A stretch of 64,000 nt of DNA. Origin: Halomonas dongshanensis. Lineage in GTDB: Bacteria > Pseudomonadota > Gammaproteobacteria > Pseudomonadales > Halomonadaceae. Under the pieces are notes generated by a model. The model saw nothing but the letters and a program-made list of their open reading frames with translations. It was not told where the DNA came from and searched no databases. Below, in pieces: positions 16,945 to 28,637 of this stretch. The stretch lies in contig NZ_JAJISC010000004.1 in assembly GCF_024790395.1 (NCBI RefSeq), forward strand, positions 248,001-312,000. The letters run 5' to 3'. Both the position numbers and the translations under genes were made by a program. Each line of letters starts with the position of its first letter. Within the stretch, counting starts at the first letter, position 1.

Positions 16945-18516
16945 ATGAATAAACTCCATCAACGAGAAGATCGTCTGAACAGAGGCCTGTTCTCACGCTT
17001 TCTCGATAGCGTCGAGTGGCTAGGCAACCTGCTTCCCCACCCTGTCACGCTGTTTGCCATTCTCTGCGTTCTGGTGGTAGTTGCCAGCGGCATCGCCGGG
17101 GCGCTGGGAGTATCGGTCGCCGATCCACGCCCGGCCAATGAAGGTGAATGGATCGCGGTCAACTCACTGCTCAACGCCGACGGCCTGCGCCTTCTGATCT
17201 CCAACGTGGTGACCAATTTCACCGGCTTTGCACCGCTAGGTACCGTGCTGGTGGCGATGCTCGGCGTGGGCGTGGCCGAACACTCGGGGCTGCTCTCCGC
17301 CAGCATGCGCGCGCTGGTACTCAACCGCGCCCCCTGGATCGTTACCTACGCAGTGGTGTTCGCCGGCATCATGTCCAACATGGCTGCCGAGCTTGGCTAT
17401 GTGGTGCTCATTCCGCTGGCAGCGATGATCTTCCATTCGCTGGGCCGTCATCCGCTCGCAGGCCTTGCGGCGGCGTTCTGTGGGGTTTCAGGTGGCTACA
17501 GCGCCAACCTCTTGATCGGCACGGTCGATCCACTGCTATCAGGCATTACTCAGGAAGCCGCGCGGCTACTCGACGACGGCTATACCGTCGGCGCCGAGGC
17601 CAACTGGTTCTTCATGATCGCCAGCACCTTCGTGGTGACGCTGATCGGGGGTCTGGTGACCGAGAAGATCGTCGAGCCTAAGCTTGGCCGCTTCGACGCC
17701 GACGAGGCCGAAAGCGACATCGAGCAGGAACAGATGGCGACCCTGGCACCCAACGAGAAGCGCGCGCTGAAAGGCACCGGGATTGCTACCTTGGTCATCG
17801 TTGCGGTTCTCGCCCTACTGGTCGTGCCCGCCAACGGCATTTTGCGCCATCAAGAGACAGGGCTGATCAGCGGCTCACCCTTCTTGAACGGCATCGTCGT
17901 GATCGTTGCTGTCTCCTTCACCCTTCTCGGCTTCGTCTATGGCCGCCTGGCGGGCACCATGCAAGGTGATCGTGACGTGGTCGACGCCATGGCCAAGAGT
18001 ATGAGCAGTCTTGGTCTCTATATCGTCCTGGTGTTCTTTGCCGCGCAGTTCGTCGCGCTGTTCAACTGGAGCAACTTCGGCACCGTGACCGCCGTGGCAG
18101 GCGCCGACCTACTTCAAGCGTTGGGCTTGGGCGGGCCCGGTCTTTTCGTCCTGTTCATTCTCATGTGCGCCTTCATCAACCTCTCCCTGGGCAGCGCATC
18201 GGCACAGTGGGCGGTTACCGCACCGATTTTCGTGCCCATGTTGATGCTAATGGGCTACGCGCCCGAAGTGATCCAGGCGGCCTACCGGATCGGTGACTCG
18301 GTGACCAACCTAATCACGCCGATGATGAGCTACTTCGGTCTGATCATGGCCGTCGCCGCACGCTATCAAAAGAATCTGGGCATCGGCACTCTGGTAGCCC
18401 TGATGCTACCCTATACGCTGATCCTACTGATCGGCTGGAGTTTGCTCTTCTTCCTCTGGGTCTTCGTCCTAGGCCTGCCGGTTGGCCCCGGCTCCGCCAC
18501 GTACTATTCCATGTAA
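16945..18516 (+). CDS. AbgT family transporter
   Basis: 523 residues with the layout of AbgT (p-aminobenzoyl-glutamate) carriers: an N-terminal hydrophilic tail ending FLDSVEWLGNLLPHPVTLFAI, many membrane segments, and the family motifs FCGVSGGYSANLLIG and YRIGDSVTNLITPMM. Characterised members export antifolates such as sulfonamides or import p-aminobenzoyl-glutamate by cation coupling. No abgA/abgB hydrolase genes are next to it, which weakens the import reading. It is followed by a strong terminator. Confidence 0.92.
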   Translation: MNKLHQREDRLNRGLFSRFLDSVEWLGNLLPHPVTLFAILCVLVVVASGIAGALGVSVADPRPANEGEWIAVNSLLNADGLRLLISNVVTNFTGFAPLGTVLVAMLGVGVAEHSGLLSASMRALVLNRAPWIVTYAVVFAGIMSNMAAELGYVVLIPLAAMIFHSLGRHPLAGLAAAFCGVSGGYSANLLIGTVDPLLSGITQEAARLLDDGYTVGAEANWFFMIASTFVVTLIGGLVTEKIVEPKLGRFDADEAESDIEQEQMATLAPNEKRALKGTGIATLVIVAVLALLVVPANGILRHQETGLISGSPFLNGIVVIVAVSFTLLGFVYGRLAGTMQGDRDVVDAMAKSMSSLGLYIVLVFFAAQFVALFNWSNFGTVTAVAGADLLQALGLGGPGLFVLFILMCAFINLSLGSASAQWAVTAPIFVPMLMLMGYAPEVIQAAYRIGDSVTNLITPMMSYFGLIMAVAARYQKNLGIGTLVALMLPYTLILLIGWSLLFFLWVFVLGLPVGPGSATYYSM

Positions 18517-18561
18517 CTCACGGCGTGTAATATGTAAGCACCTGTGAATAGGATACCCACG

Positions 18562-18594
18562 AAAAAGCCCGCCGTTTTAACGGCGGGCTTTTTT
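18562..18594. terminator. Bidirectional terminator between the AbgT gene and rpoD
   Basis: AAAAAGCCCGCCGTT-TT-AACGGCGGGCTTTTTT, a near-perfect stem with A/T tracts on both sides. It serves the AbgT transporter gene from the left and the rpsU-dnaG-rpoD operon from the right. Confidence 0.9.
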
Positions 18595-18652
18595 ACGACT
18601 TACGCTTCACCACTCAGATTTAGCGACTCAGTCTTCACGACGCAGTCGCTTC

Positions 18653-20512
<1,860 letters not shown>

Positions 20513-20583
20513 AGAAACCCTATCTCGACGAAGAAGAATGAAACACCTGGAGCGCTGAATCGATTAAACTCAACAAGCCGAAC

Positions 20584-20589
20584 ATTATA
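20584..20589 (-). promoter_or_regulatory. Candidate -10 element of an internal rpoD promoter
   Basis: A perfect TATAAT on the minus strand lies about 70 bases before rpoD in a 263-bp dnaG-rpoD spacer. The -35 region 16-17 bp upstream is only a purine-rich GGAAAA/GAAAAA, so the promoter is tentative. No heat-shock (sigma-32) motif was recognised in the rest of the spacer. Confidence 0.35.
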
Positions 20590-20775
20590 GCGCGTAGTCG
20601 AGTATTTTTTCCACCGCGATGTATTTGCGCGGTCACTCAGGTGTGTTAGCTTATCCGGTTATACCTATGTCAGCATTCCTTCACTGACTGTTTATATGGT
20701 GACGAAACGCGCGATTACAACCGCCAGCGCCACCACCCCTCTGTCTTTGCCATCCTATATATCCGTATCGTGACC

Positions 20776-22605
20776 TCAGCGCCGTGGGGCGAGTTCCACC
20801 ACGAGCTCGGCCAAACGCTGGCGCTGCGCCTTATCGAGCTTGTGCCCGGCGCGCTCGTGGGCAAGTAGCGCGGCATACTCCTCCTCAGGAGAACGCTTAC
20901 GCTGATGCGCCTGCAGATGCTCGACCCAACTGGCGAGCTCCGCCTGGCGCGCCGCGCGCGGAATCAACAGCTCGCGCCGGGCGAGCTGAGCAAGCGTCTG
21001 CCCCTCGGCGCTACCCTGAAAATGCGCCAAGACCACCTGCGGGCTGCGATAGTTTCCCGCACGCAGGAGCGCGACGAGTTCGCGACACAGCGGTGCCTGC
21101 TCATCCTCCGGCAGCCACTGATCGAGCTCGGGCAGATCACCCACCAGCGTTGGCTCATGAACCAGCAACTGGAGAATGCGCCCCACCGGCGAAAGCGTGC
21201 TCAACGGCGCCTTACGCTGCGAGGGCGGCGCATGTCGCACACTGTGCGCCTGCGGCGGCGCCTCGAAGAACGCCTCGGGCGCCGAGGCGCCAGGCGCTTC
21301 GCGCGGCGCCATCAGTGCTTCGAGCTGCGCCTCGCGCAGGCCGCTGCGCTTGGCAAGCGTCTCGAGCAGCAGCGATTTGAGCATGCCCTCTGGCACTTTA
21401 TTGAGCGCCGCCAAGACATGACTAGCAAAGCGCTCGCGCCCTTCCACGGTGTTCATGTCGCGCCCCTGGGCTGCCTGCTCGAAGAGAAACTCCGATAGCG
21501 GCATGGCACAGGTCATGCGGTCACGAAAGGCGTCGGCGCCCTCACGGCGCACCAGGGTGTCTGGATCGTCGCCTTCAGGCAGAAACAAAAAGCGCGCTTC
21601 GCGGCCATCGATCATCTGCGGCAGCGCCGTCTCCAGCGCCCGGCTAGCGGCTTGGCGCCCAGCGCGGTCGCCATCGAAACAGAACACCACCCGACTCACC
21701 AAGCGAAACAGGCGCGTCAGGTGATCCTCGGTGGTCGCCGTTCCCAGGGTCGCTACGGCGTTGTGGATACCGAACTGCGCCAGCGCCACAACGTCCATAT
21801 AGCCTTCGACCATCACCACTTGTTCGAGCTGCGCCGTGGCCTGGCGCGCCTCATAAAGACCGTAGAGCTCGCGCCCTTTATGAAACACGGGCGTCTCGGG
21901 CGAGTTGAGGTACTTGGGCTTGGCATCCCCAAGTACGCGACCGCCAAAGGCGATGGTGCGCCCACGCAGATCGCGAATGGGGAACATCACCCGATCACGA
22001 AAGCGGTCGTAGGTGCGCCCGCTATCTTCGCGGTGGATCAACAGCCCATACTCGACCTGCACCGGCTCACCAATGCCCCGCTCGCTCAGATGACTCTTGA
22101 GCGCTTCCCACCCCTGGGGTGCAAAACCGATGCCGTACTGTTTGACGATATCGACCGAGAGTCCGCGCTCGGTGAGGTAGCGCTGGGCCGCCTGGCCCTC
22201 CTGCATCTTGAGGCGCTCGCGATAAAAACTCGCCGCAAGCTCAAGTAGGTTGACGCCCTCTTTACGCTTTTGCTCACGCACCTGGCGCTGAGGGTCGTTG
22301 CCGCCCTCGCGCGGTACGTCGAGCCCTAGGCGCCCGGCCAGCTGCTCGACGGCCTCGGGAAAGGGTAGCTTGTCGTACTCCATGAGAAAGCGTAGTGCAT
22401 TTCCATGGGCGCCACAGCCAAAACAGTGATAGAACTGCTTATCGGCGCTGACGGTGAACGACGGCGTCTTTTCCTGATGAAACGGGCACAGCCCCGAATA
22501 GTTGCGTCCAGCCTTCTTGAGCTGAACGCGCTCGCCCACCACTTCCACCACGTCGACGCGGCTTAGCAGATCATCGATGAAACGCTGGGGAATCTGGCCG
22601 GCCAT
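20776..22605 (-). CDS. dnaG: DNA primase
   Basis: 609 residues; makes RNA primers at the replication fork. It has an N-terminal CHC2 zinc finger (CPFHQEKTPSF...HCFGCGAHG) at about residues 40-64, the RNA-polymerase core with a Toprim domain (VVMVEGYMDVVAL and a CFDGDRAGRQAA metal-binding motif) at about 260-340, and a C-terminal DnaB-interaction region that is Ala/Glu/Arg rich and variable. It lies between rpsU and rpoD, the standard order. Confidence 0.97.
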   Translation of the reverse strand: MAGQIPQRFIDDLLSRVDVVEVVGERVQLKKAGRNYSGLCPFHQEKTPSFTVSADKQFYHCFGCGAHGNALRFLMEYDKLPFPEAVEQLAGRLGLDVPREGGNDPQRQVREQKRKEGVNLLELAASFYRERLKMQEGQAAQRYLTERGLSVDIVKQYGIGFAPQGWEALKSHLSERGIGEPVQVEYGLLIHREDSGRTYDRFRDRVMFPIRDLRGRTIAFGGRVLGDAKPKYLNSPETPVFHKGRELYGLYEARQATAQLEQVVMVEGYMDVVALAQFGIHNAVATLGTATTEDHLTRLFRLVSRVVFCFDGDRAGRQAASRALETALPQMIDGREARFLFLPEGDDPDTLVRREGADAFRDRMTCAMPLSEFLFEQAAQGRDMNTVEGRERFASHVLAALNKVPEGMLKSLLLETLAKRSGLREAQLEALMAPREAPGASAPEAFFEAPPQAHSVRHAPPSQRKAPLSTLSPVGRILQLLVHEPTLVGDLPELDQWLPEDEQAPLCRELVALLRAGNYRSPQVVLAHFQGSAEGQTLAQLARRELLIPRAARQAELASWVEHLQAHQRKRSPEEEYAALLAHERAGHKLDKAQRQRLAELVVELAPRR

Positions 22606-22655
22606 GCAGTGTGTGGCACCTCATTGACGCCTGGGTGGGCGATACGATCTGGCGA

Positions 22656-22686
22656 AAAACAAGCGGCCACCTGACGGCGGCCGCTT
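22656..22686 (-). terminator. rpsU-dnaG intergenic terminator
   Basis: GGCCGCTT arms (AAGCGGCC at 22661-22668, GGCCGCTT at 22679-22686) form a hairpin followed on the minus strand by GTTTTT. It corresponds in position to the partial terminator that lowers dnaG expression relative to rpsU in E. coli. Confidence 0.75.
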
Positions 22687-22778
22687 GGCATCCCTCTTGG
22701 TGTCGTTCGACGGCTATTAGACAGCTTACGAACACACCTGGGAAAAACCGTGACTAGCCCGGTTCTCCCCGGTACGGA

Positions 22779-22994
22779 TCAATAGAGCCGTTCGAAACGC
22801 TTACGCTCACGCTGAAGCTTCTTCGCATGACGCTTGACGGCAGCCGCCGCCTTACGCTTGCGTTCGGCCGTCGGCTTTTCGTAATGCTCACGACGACGTA
22901 CTTCAGACAGAACGCCAGCTTTTTCGCAGCCGCGCTTGAAACGACGCAGAGCGACGTCAAACGGCTCGTTATCACGTACTTTTACAGAAGGCAT
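22779..22994 (-). CDS. rpsU: 30S ribosomal protein S21
   Basis: 71 residues, the full length of bacterial S21, beginning [21 protein letters not shown] and ending in a highly basic tail ([18 protein letters not shown]). It is the first gene of the rpsU-dnaG-rpoD operon. A promoter match lies about 110 bases upstream, and a terminator separates it from dnaG. Confidence 0.98.
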   Translation of the reverse strand: MPSVKVRDNEPFDVALRRFKRGCEKAGVLSEVRRREHYEKPTAERKRKAAAAVKRHAKKLQRERKRFERLY

Positions 22995-23104
22995 TAAGCA
23001 CTCACCTACCTTAAAGGAGATTTGAGTTCAGAGAAGGACGAAAAAAGTTCAGGCGCTGGTCGAAAGACCTGCCACTTTTCCGGCCCAGTTTTACAGCGCA
23101 CAGT

Positions 23105-23133
23105 AGTCTAGACCTCGCGCGAGGCGTTTGCAA
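23105..23133 (-). promoter_or_regulatory. Probable rpsU promoter
   Basis: On the minus strand TTGCAA (23133-23128), a 17-bp spacer and TAGACT (23110-23105) lie about 110 bases before rpsU. Each hexamer matches consensus at four of six positions. The spacer contains a CTCGCGCGAG palindrome. Confidence 0.4.
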
Positions 23134-23187
23134 ACCAGCGTGATGTGGCGACTACAAAAAGATAGAAACGCGCTCTTGGCCTCTTTT

Positions 23188-24633
23188 TCAAGCAAGATAC
23201 TGGCGAAGATGGTCCAAGGAGTCCGTCACTCGCGCCTGCAGTTCGTCACTATCGAGCCCCACCATGTGACCATCGCGCTTGGCGATACGCCCCTGAACCG
23301 CCACCAGCGAAACGTTGGCGGGCGTTGCCGCAAATACCAGTAGCGCGGCAGGATCGCTTGGCAGCATACCCAGGTTCAGCGCGCGGGTATCGAGCATGAT
23401 CACATCGGCCTGTTTGCCCGGCGTCAGCGTGCCAATCTGATCACCCAAGCCAATCGACTCGGCGGCGCGCGAGGTCGCCAGCGCCAGCAGCGCCTGGCAG
23501 TCCACAGCGGTTTGGTCGCCGCTGGCGGCAATCTCGGTCAGTGCCGCCGTGCGCATAACGGCAAACATGTCTGCGCTTCCCGCCAAGGCATTGCCATCGA
23601 TACCCAGCCCCAAACGCTCGACGGCGGCAAAGTGAGAAAGTCGCGTCAGCCCATAGGCCACGCGATGCTCGGTGATCGGCGTTAGTGCTACGCTTGCCCC
23701 TGCGGCATTGAGCGCGTCGAGATGTTCGCCTCTGGCGTCGGTTGCGTGCACGACCTGCACGCTAGGATGCAGAAACTCACCCTCAACCAAGCGCGCGAAC
23801 ATGGCGTGGTGCGCCTCGCCGCTAACGTGCACGGCGATCGGCAGTTCGAGCTCACGCGCTGTGTCGTACTCACGGCGCTTCATCGCCATTGCCTCAAGGT
23901 CATCGAGGTCTTCGGGCAAACGCCACGCCAGCCCCAGCGAAAGACGGCCATTTTCACTGTGCCCTTCCCAGCCCCGATTGAGTTCGCGTAGGCGCTCTAG
24001 ATCGATGCCGTTTTTGGCGGTCTTGCTCTCGTTCCCCAGCAATAAGCGCGCTCGCAGGGGCGAGTGCGCCAACGCCTCGAGCGCGGCAGCCGAGTGCTCG
24101 GGATTGCGGTTGTTATCGAAGAAGTCGTTACTGGTAGTGATGCCAGCGCTCACGTTCTCCATTGCCGCAAGGTATTCGCCTACCCAGGTATCTTCGGGGC
24201 GAAAGTGTTCGGCCAGCCGGTTGGTGAGAGGAAAGAAGAGTGCACCTTCGCGCTGAGCGAACATGCCACGCATCTGGGTTTGCCACATATGGTTGTGGGT
24301 ATCCACAAGCCCCGGCATGACGATGCAGCCCCGACCATCGATGCTTTCCGCTCCTTCGGCAGCAAGCCCTTGCCCTACCGCTTCGATACGCCCATCGACC
24401 ACCCAGACATCGGTGTTTTCCATCGCCGTCTGCCCTGGCTCCATGGTCAGGACGGTGGCATTGCGAATGCAAAAGCGCTGGGGCTGTTCACTTGCGCTGG
24501 CCGAGGCGGTAGCGCTGCTCGAGGCAGCGCGGGTAGCAGCATGCGCATAGGCGCCAGGCAATAGGCTGGTACCTGTTGCAACGGCCATGCCGCCCAGCAG
24601 CTGGCGACGAGAAAAACTCAGATGATCGATCAT
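23188..24633 (-). CDS. Amidohydrolase (cytosine deaminase/atrazine chlorohydrolase superfamily) with Tat signal
   Basis: 481 residues. The N-terminus has a twin-arginine motif (SFSRRQLLGG), a hydrophobic stretch and cleavage near AHAAT, followed by an Ala/Ser-rich linker, so the folded enzyme is probably exported by Tat. The metal-dependent barrel shows VDTHNHMWQ (HxH), HVSGEAHH, VVHATD and an Asp in GIDGNALAG as likely ligands, and the C-terminus has the LTPGKQADVIMLDT motif. The HVSGE segment differs from the usual HxxE spacing of deaminases. The substrate is unknown. The gene sits between rpsU and tsaD, which are direct neighbours in many gammaproteobacteria. Confidence 0.85.
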   Translation of the reverse strand: MIDHLSFSRRQLLGGMAVATGTSLLPGAYAHAATRAASSSATASASASEQPQRFCIRNATVLTMEPGQTAMENTDVWVVDGRIEAVGQGLAAEGAESIDGRGCIVMPGLVDTHNHMWQTQMRGMFAQREGALFFPLTNRLAEHFRPEDTWVGEYLAAMENVSAGITTSNDFFDNNRNPEHSAAALEALAHSPLRARLLLGNESKTAKNGIDLERLRELNRGWEGHSENGRLSLGLAWRLPEDLDDLEAMAMKRREYDTARELELPIAVHVSGEAHHAMFARLVEGEFLHPSVQVVHATDARGEHLDALNAAGASVALTPITEHRVAYGLTRLSHFAAVERLGLGIDGNALAGSADMFAVMRTAALTEIAASGDQTAVDCQALLALATSRAAESIGLGDQIGTLTPGKQADVIMLDTRALNLGMLPSDPAALLVFAATPANVSLVAVQGRIAKRDGHMVGLDSDELQARVTDSLDHLRQYLA

Positions 24634-24838
24634 GATGACTCCTTGGTGGGCCCCTCCCTCGACCTAACCCTAGTCGAGCCTACAACAGGGTCAACTCATA
24701 TTGCGACGCAGCATTGCATTACTGCTGCTACACATGCCTCCTTTAAACCACGCGCGTACGCACGCACGGGTACAAAATGGTAGACTGCGCGCCTTCCTTT
24801 ACGTCTGGCCCCGAGCCCTTTTGGGTAGAGTCTTTCCT

Positions 24839-25882
24839 ATGCGTGTTCTTGGCATCGAAACCTCCTGCGACGAAACCGGCGTCGCCATCTACGACACTTC
24901 GCGCCAGGGCGGTGACGGCCTGCTGGCCGATGCGCTTTACAGCCAAGTCAGCATGCACGCCGAGTATGGCGGTGTGGTGCCGGAGCTTGCATCGCGTGAC
25001 CACACGCGCAAGCTGTTACCGCTGATCGAGCAGGTATTGGCCGAGGCCAAGATGACCCGCGCCGAGCTAGAAGGCATCGCCTACACCGCAGGCCCAGGGC
25101 TCGTTGGTGCGCTCATGGTCGGCGCCAGCACGGCACACGGCATGGCCCGCGCCCTGGACATTCCAGTACTCGGCGTGCACCACATGGAGGGGCATCTGCT
25201 CGCCCCCATGCTCGAAGAGAAGGCGCCCGCATTCCCCTTCGTTGCGCTGCTGGTATCGGGCGGACACACCCAACTCGTGGCGGTTCAGGGGCTTGGGGAG
25301 TACACCCTGCTCGGCGAATCGGTGGACGACGCTGCGGGCGAAGCCTTCGACAAGGCCGCCAAGATGCTGGGGCTCGCCTACCCTGGCGGCCCCGAGGTCG
25401 CTCGCTTGGCCGAAACCGGCGACCCCAAGCGCTTTCGCTTCCCACGCCCAATGACCGACCGCCCTGGGCTCGACTTCAGCTTCTCGGGGCTCAAGACCCA
25501 CACCCTCACCACGCTGCGCCAGCACGAAGAGGCAGGAACGCTGGATGCCCAAACCCGCGCCGACATCACCCGCGCGTTCGAAGAGGCAGTGGTGGATACG
25601 TTGGTGATCAAGTGTCGCCGAGCGCTGGATCAAACCGGGCTCAAGCGCATCGTCATGGCGGGCGGCGTGAGCGCCAATACCCGCCTGCGCGAACGCCTGG
25701 CCGTCGAGACGCAAAAGCGCGGCGCCGAGGCGTTCTACCCGCGCGGGCGCTTTTGCACCGACAATGGCGCGATGATCGCCTACGTCGGCGCCCAACGCCT
25801 TGCGGCAGGCGAGCGCGACGTACCCGGCGAAATGCAGGCAACCCCGCGTTGGCCCTTGGAGCGTTTGAGTACGCCGGGTTAA
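24839..25882 (+). CDS. tsaD: tRNA N6-adenosine threonylcarbamoyltransferase
   Basis: 347 residues from [14 protein letters not shown]. With TsaB and TsaE it transfers threonylcarbamoyl to A37 of ANN-decoding tRNAs. The metal-binding HMEGH is at about residue 111, and the ATP-binding fold is marked by [18 protein letters not shown] and [16 protein letters not shown] longer frame opens at 24701, but its first 46 codons lack homology and the ATG at 24839 starts the family sequence. It converges with plsY, leaving 11 bases between the stops. Confidence 0.97.
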   Translation: MRVLGIETSCDETGVAIYDTSRQGGDGLLADALYSQVSMHAEYGGVVPELASRDHTRKLLPLIEQVLAEAKMTRAELEGIAYTAGPGLVGALMVGASTAHGMARALDIPVLGVHHMEGHLLAPMLEEKAPAFPFVALLVSGGHTQLVAVQGLGEYTLLGESVDDAAGEAFDKAAKMLGLAYPGGPEVARLAETGDPKRFRFPRPMTDRPGLDFSFSGLKTHTLTTLRQHEEAGTLDAQTRADITRAFEEAVVDTLVIKCRRALDQTGLKRIVMAGGVSANTRLRERLAVETQKRGAEAFYPRGRFCTDNGAMIAYVGAQRLAAGERDVPGEMQATPRWPLERLSTPG

Positions 25883-25893
25883 TGGCGGCTAGC

Positions 25894-26496
25894 TCAATCG
25901 CGCCCCAAGGGCGGCTCCTCGCCGCGCCTCAAGCGCACGATATTGAGCCAGTGGCGCCCAATGACAAGCAGGCCAAACAGAGCAACGAGCGGTGCATAGT
26001 CCGGCGCCAGCCCAAGGCACAAAAGCGGCGCCGCCAGCGCGCTGATGAGCGAGGCAAAGGCGGCGCTGCGCCCACGCCAGGCAATCAGGCTCCATAGCGC
26101 AGCGCTCACCAGGGCGACCCAAGGCACCAGCACCAGAAGTACGCCCAGCGCGCTGGCCACAGCCTTGCCGCCTTTGAAGCGGTGCCAAACCGGATAGCTA
26201 TGCCCCAAAAGCACCGCAAGTCCGACGGCTCCCTGAAGCCAAAGCGCAGCATCGAGACTCTTGAGCAGCAGCAGGCAGGGCATCCCTTTTAGCGCGTCCA
26301 AGCAGAGTGTCGCCACGGCCAGACGCGGCCCATAAAGACGCAGCACGTTGGAGAAGCCTGGATTGCGTGACCCGTCTTCGCGTGGATCGGCCACACCCGC
26401 CAAGCGGCAAACGCTGAGGGCGGCGAGCCAGCTACCGCTGAGATAGCCTACGATCAGCCACGCCACGCTCTCCAGCGGCAGCGCATCAAATATCAT
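25894..26496 (-). CDS. plsY: Glycerol-3-phosphate acyltransferase (acyl-phosphate type)
   Basis: About 200 residues from MIFDALPLES, the preferred start; an ATG four codons upstream at 26508 is also possible. The longer frame to 26619 overlaps folB and is rejected. It is a multi-pass inner-membrane enzyme acylating glycerol-3-phosphate at sn-1 using acyl-phosphate. The family motifs are SGSWLAALSVCRLAG with GSRNPGFSNVLR, and GHSYPVWHRFKGGKAVA. GSRNPGFSN replaces the common GSGNPGATN. It is divergent from folB. Confidence 0.93.
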   Translation of the reverse strand: MIFDALPLESVAWLIVGYLSGSWLAALSVCRLAGVADPREDGSRNPGFSNVLRLYGPRLAVATLCLDALKGMPCLLLLKSLDAALWLQGAVGLAVLLGHSYPVWHRFKGGKAVASALGVLLVLVPWVALVSAALWSLIAWRGRSAAFASLISALAAPLLCLGLAPDYAPLVALFGLLVIGRHWLNIVRLRRGEEPPLGRD

Positions 26497-26581
26497 GGCG
26501 ATGGGCATCCCCTCCCTAGTGGCTGTCGCCTGGTGCGCGGCTGGCGTACAATGCCGCTCTTTTGCCGCTGAGAAACGCGAC

Positions 26582-26947
26582 ATGGACCATATTTTGATCG
26601 AAGGGCTCAGGGTCGACACGGTGATCGGCGTCTACGACTGGGAGCGCACCATCACCCAGACGCTGGAGCTCGACCTCACCCTAGCCACCGACATCCGCCC
26701 CGCTGCGGCCAGCGACGATCTGCAGCTAACGCTTGATTATGCCGCGATCAGCGCGCGAATCCAGTGCTTTGCCGAGGCGCATCAGTTCGCCCTGGTCGAG
26801 ACCTTTGCCGAGCGTCTGGCGGCTTGTCTACGCGAAGAGTTCGCCATTACTTGGCTGCGTCTGCGTCTGCGTAAGCCCGGCGCAGTGCCCAATGCCCGCA
26901 GCGTTGGCCTCGAGATCGAGCGCGGCGAGCGCTCGCCCACGCGCTGA
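26582..26947 (+). CDS. folB: Dihydroneopterin aldolase
   Basis: 121 residues from MDHILIEGLRVDTVIGVYDWER; the family's usual length is about 120. It converts dihydroneopterin to 6-hydroxymethyl-dihydropterin in folate synthesis. The substrate-binding Glu/Tyr region (GVYDWERT) and the catalytic Lys in LRLRKPGAVPNA are visible. The stop TGA overlaps the folK ATG (TGATG), so the two consecutive pathway steps are translationally coupled. Confidence 0.95.
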   Translation: MDHILIEGLRVDTVIGVYDWERTITQTLELDLTLATDIRPAAASDDLQLTLDYAAISARIQCFAEAHQFALVETFAERLAACLREEFAITWLRLRLRKPGAVPNARSVGLEIERGERSPTR

Positions 26948-27459
26948 TGCACCGCGTCATCCTTAGCCTTGGCAGCAACCGTGCCCCCGAGCACCACTTG
27001 GCTCTTGGCCTCGATGCGTTAACACAGCGCTTTGGGCCGCTTAGCCTCTCCTCGGTTTACGAAAGCGAGCCGGTGGGCATCCATGATGCGCACAATTTCT
27101 ATAACCTCGTGGTCGCCTTCGACAGCATCGAGGGCGTCGAGGCGCTGCATGGCGCCCTCAAAACGGTCGAGCAGTCGGTGGCGCAGGGGCTAACGCGCCC
27201 CAAGGCGCTGGATATCGACCTACTCAGCGTCGGTGAACTGCACGGCCGTATTGCGGGCATAACGCTGCCACGCGACGATATCACCCGCCACGCTTTCGTC
27301 TTGCGCCCTCTGGCCGAGCTCGAACCCGACACGCACCACCCCGTGCTCGCACTCTCTTATGCCGCGCTATGGCAGTGCTTCGAGCACAAGGCGCATCAGC
27401 GCCTCTGGCCGGTAGATTTTTTCTGGCGCGGTCGACAGATCTCGCGCGCCGACGGCTAA
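26947..27459 (+). CDS. folK: 2-amino-4-hydroxy-6-hydroxymethyldihydropteridine pyrophosphokinase
   Basis: 170 residues. It transfers pyrophosphate from ATP to the product of FolB. Family motifs are ILSLGSNRAPEHHL at the N-terminus, SSVYESEPVG, the metal-binding ALDIDLLSVG, and LPRDDITRHAFVLRPLAEL. The DDIT sequence replaces the more common PHPR-type loop. It converges on cca with 17 bases between stops and no visible terminator. Confidence 0.94.
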   Translation: MHRVILSLGSNRAPEHHLALGLDALTQRFGPLSLSSVYESEPVGIHDAHNFYNLVVAFDSIEGVEALHGALKTVEQSVAQGLTRPKALDIDLLSVGELHGRIAGITLPRDDITRHAFVLRPLAELEPDTHHPVLALSYAALWQCFEHKAHQRLWPVDFFWRGRQISRADG

Positions 27460-27476
27460 CGCCAAGTTCTACGCTC

Positions 27477-28610
27477 TCAAGGCCCGGTGTTTGCCAGCGC
27501 CTGCTCAATGGTATCGCGGCGAGCGTCGCGTAGCGCCTGGCCTAACGCCGCCCCTTTGAAACCCTGAGCGATCAGATCCTGCGGACTCACGCGCTGGGCC
27601 GCCTGCCAGGCCTGCTGCATGGGCGCGACCCACTCGCGGGCAAGACAGTCGACCAGCGCTAGTTGCCGCTCGACGTGCTCAGGGCGCCGCCAAGCGTCGA
27701 GCCCATCGAGCCATGCGCCAACGCGCTCAGCCGAGGGCAGCCCATCGAGCAGCCTCGTGGTCAGCGCGCTTTGGCGCGCAAGCTTGGCCACGGCGTTGGG
27801 CAGGCGCAGGCGCGTGGCAAGCGCCTCTCGCTCGGCGTCATCGAGCACGCTGACGAGCCTGGCGTAACGCCAATGGGCCAGCGGCACGTCCTGGGTATCA
27901 CAAGGCACCTGCGCCATGGCGAACAGCGCCGCTTCCAACCGTTCAGCAAGCTCGGCAAACCACGTGCGCAGCGCCTGGCACTGAGCCAGCGCCTGAAAGT
28001 AGGCATCGGGGTGCGGCTCGCCCAGGGCTTTCTCGGTCTCGACCCACACACGCTCGGCGGCGAGGTGTTCGAGCTCGCCGCTACGGCTGACCTCCTCCAT
28101 CAGCGCAAGCGTCGCCTCGGCAATGCGAAAGCCAAGCCCTGAGTAACGGGCTAGAAAGCGCGCCGTGCGCAGCACGCGTAGCGGGTCTTCACTGAACGCG
28201 GGCGAAACGTGGCGTAGCAGACGTGCTCGCAAATCCGCCTCACCGCCGTAGGGGTCGATGAGGCGCCCATCGTCGGCTTCGGCGATGGCGTTGAGGGTCA
28301 GATCGCGCCGTTCGAGATCTTCCTCGAGCGTCACCTCAGGGCTTGCGTGCACCTCGAACCCGGCGTAGCCGTGGCCGCTCTTGCGCTCGGTACGCGCCAA
28401 GGCGTACTCCTCGTGAGTGCGCGGATGCAAGAACACGGGGAAATCGCGACCGACCGGCTGGAAACCGCGCGCGCGCATCGCCTCCGGTGTGGCACCGACG
28501 ACGACCCAGTCGTTGTCGTAAACCGGCCAGCCCAGCAAATGATCGCGCACGGCGCCGCCCACGCGGTACACCTCGAGCCCCTGCAGCACGTTATCATCGT
28601 TCTTCTGCAT
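27477..28610 (-). CDS. cca: CCA-adding tRNA nucleotidyltransferase (without HD domain)
   Basis: 377 residues; adds or repairs the 3' CCA of tRNA. The class II head is [24 protein letters not shown], with metal-binding D-N-D, followed by [10 protein letters not shown] and [16 protein letters not shown]. coli Cca (412 residues) carries a C-terminal HD phosphohydrolase domain; here the corresponding stretch is shorter and no HD motif is visible. GGAGG precedes the ATG. It is the last gene of the lptD-to-cca series. Confidence 0.94.
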   Translation of the reverse strand: MQKNDDNVLQGLEVYRVGGAVRDHLLGWPVYDNDWVVVGATPEAMRARGFQPVGRDFPVFLHPRTHEEYALARTERKSGHGYAGFEVHASPEVTLEEDLERRDLTLNAIAEADDGRLIDPYGGEADLRARLLRHVSPAFSEDPLRVLRTARFLARYSGLGFRIAEATLALMEEVSRSGELEHLAAERVWVETEKALGEPHPDAYFQALAQCQALRTWFAELAERLEAALFAMAQVPCDTQDVPLAHWRYARLVSVLDDAEREALATRLRLPNAVAKLARQSALTTRLLDGLPSAERVGAWLDGLDAWRRPEHVERQLALVDCLAREWVAPMQQAWQAAQRVSPQDLIAQGFKGAALGQALRDARRDTIEQALANTGP

Positions 28611-28637
28611 ACCGCCCTCCTGCTGCCTGATGAGTAC

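Noticed and set aside
26495..26619. Extended N-termini of plsY (minus) and folB (plus) that overlap each other
   Set aside because: Both extensions lack family similarity; starts at 26496 and 26582 restore normal lengths and leave a divergent promoter region.
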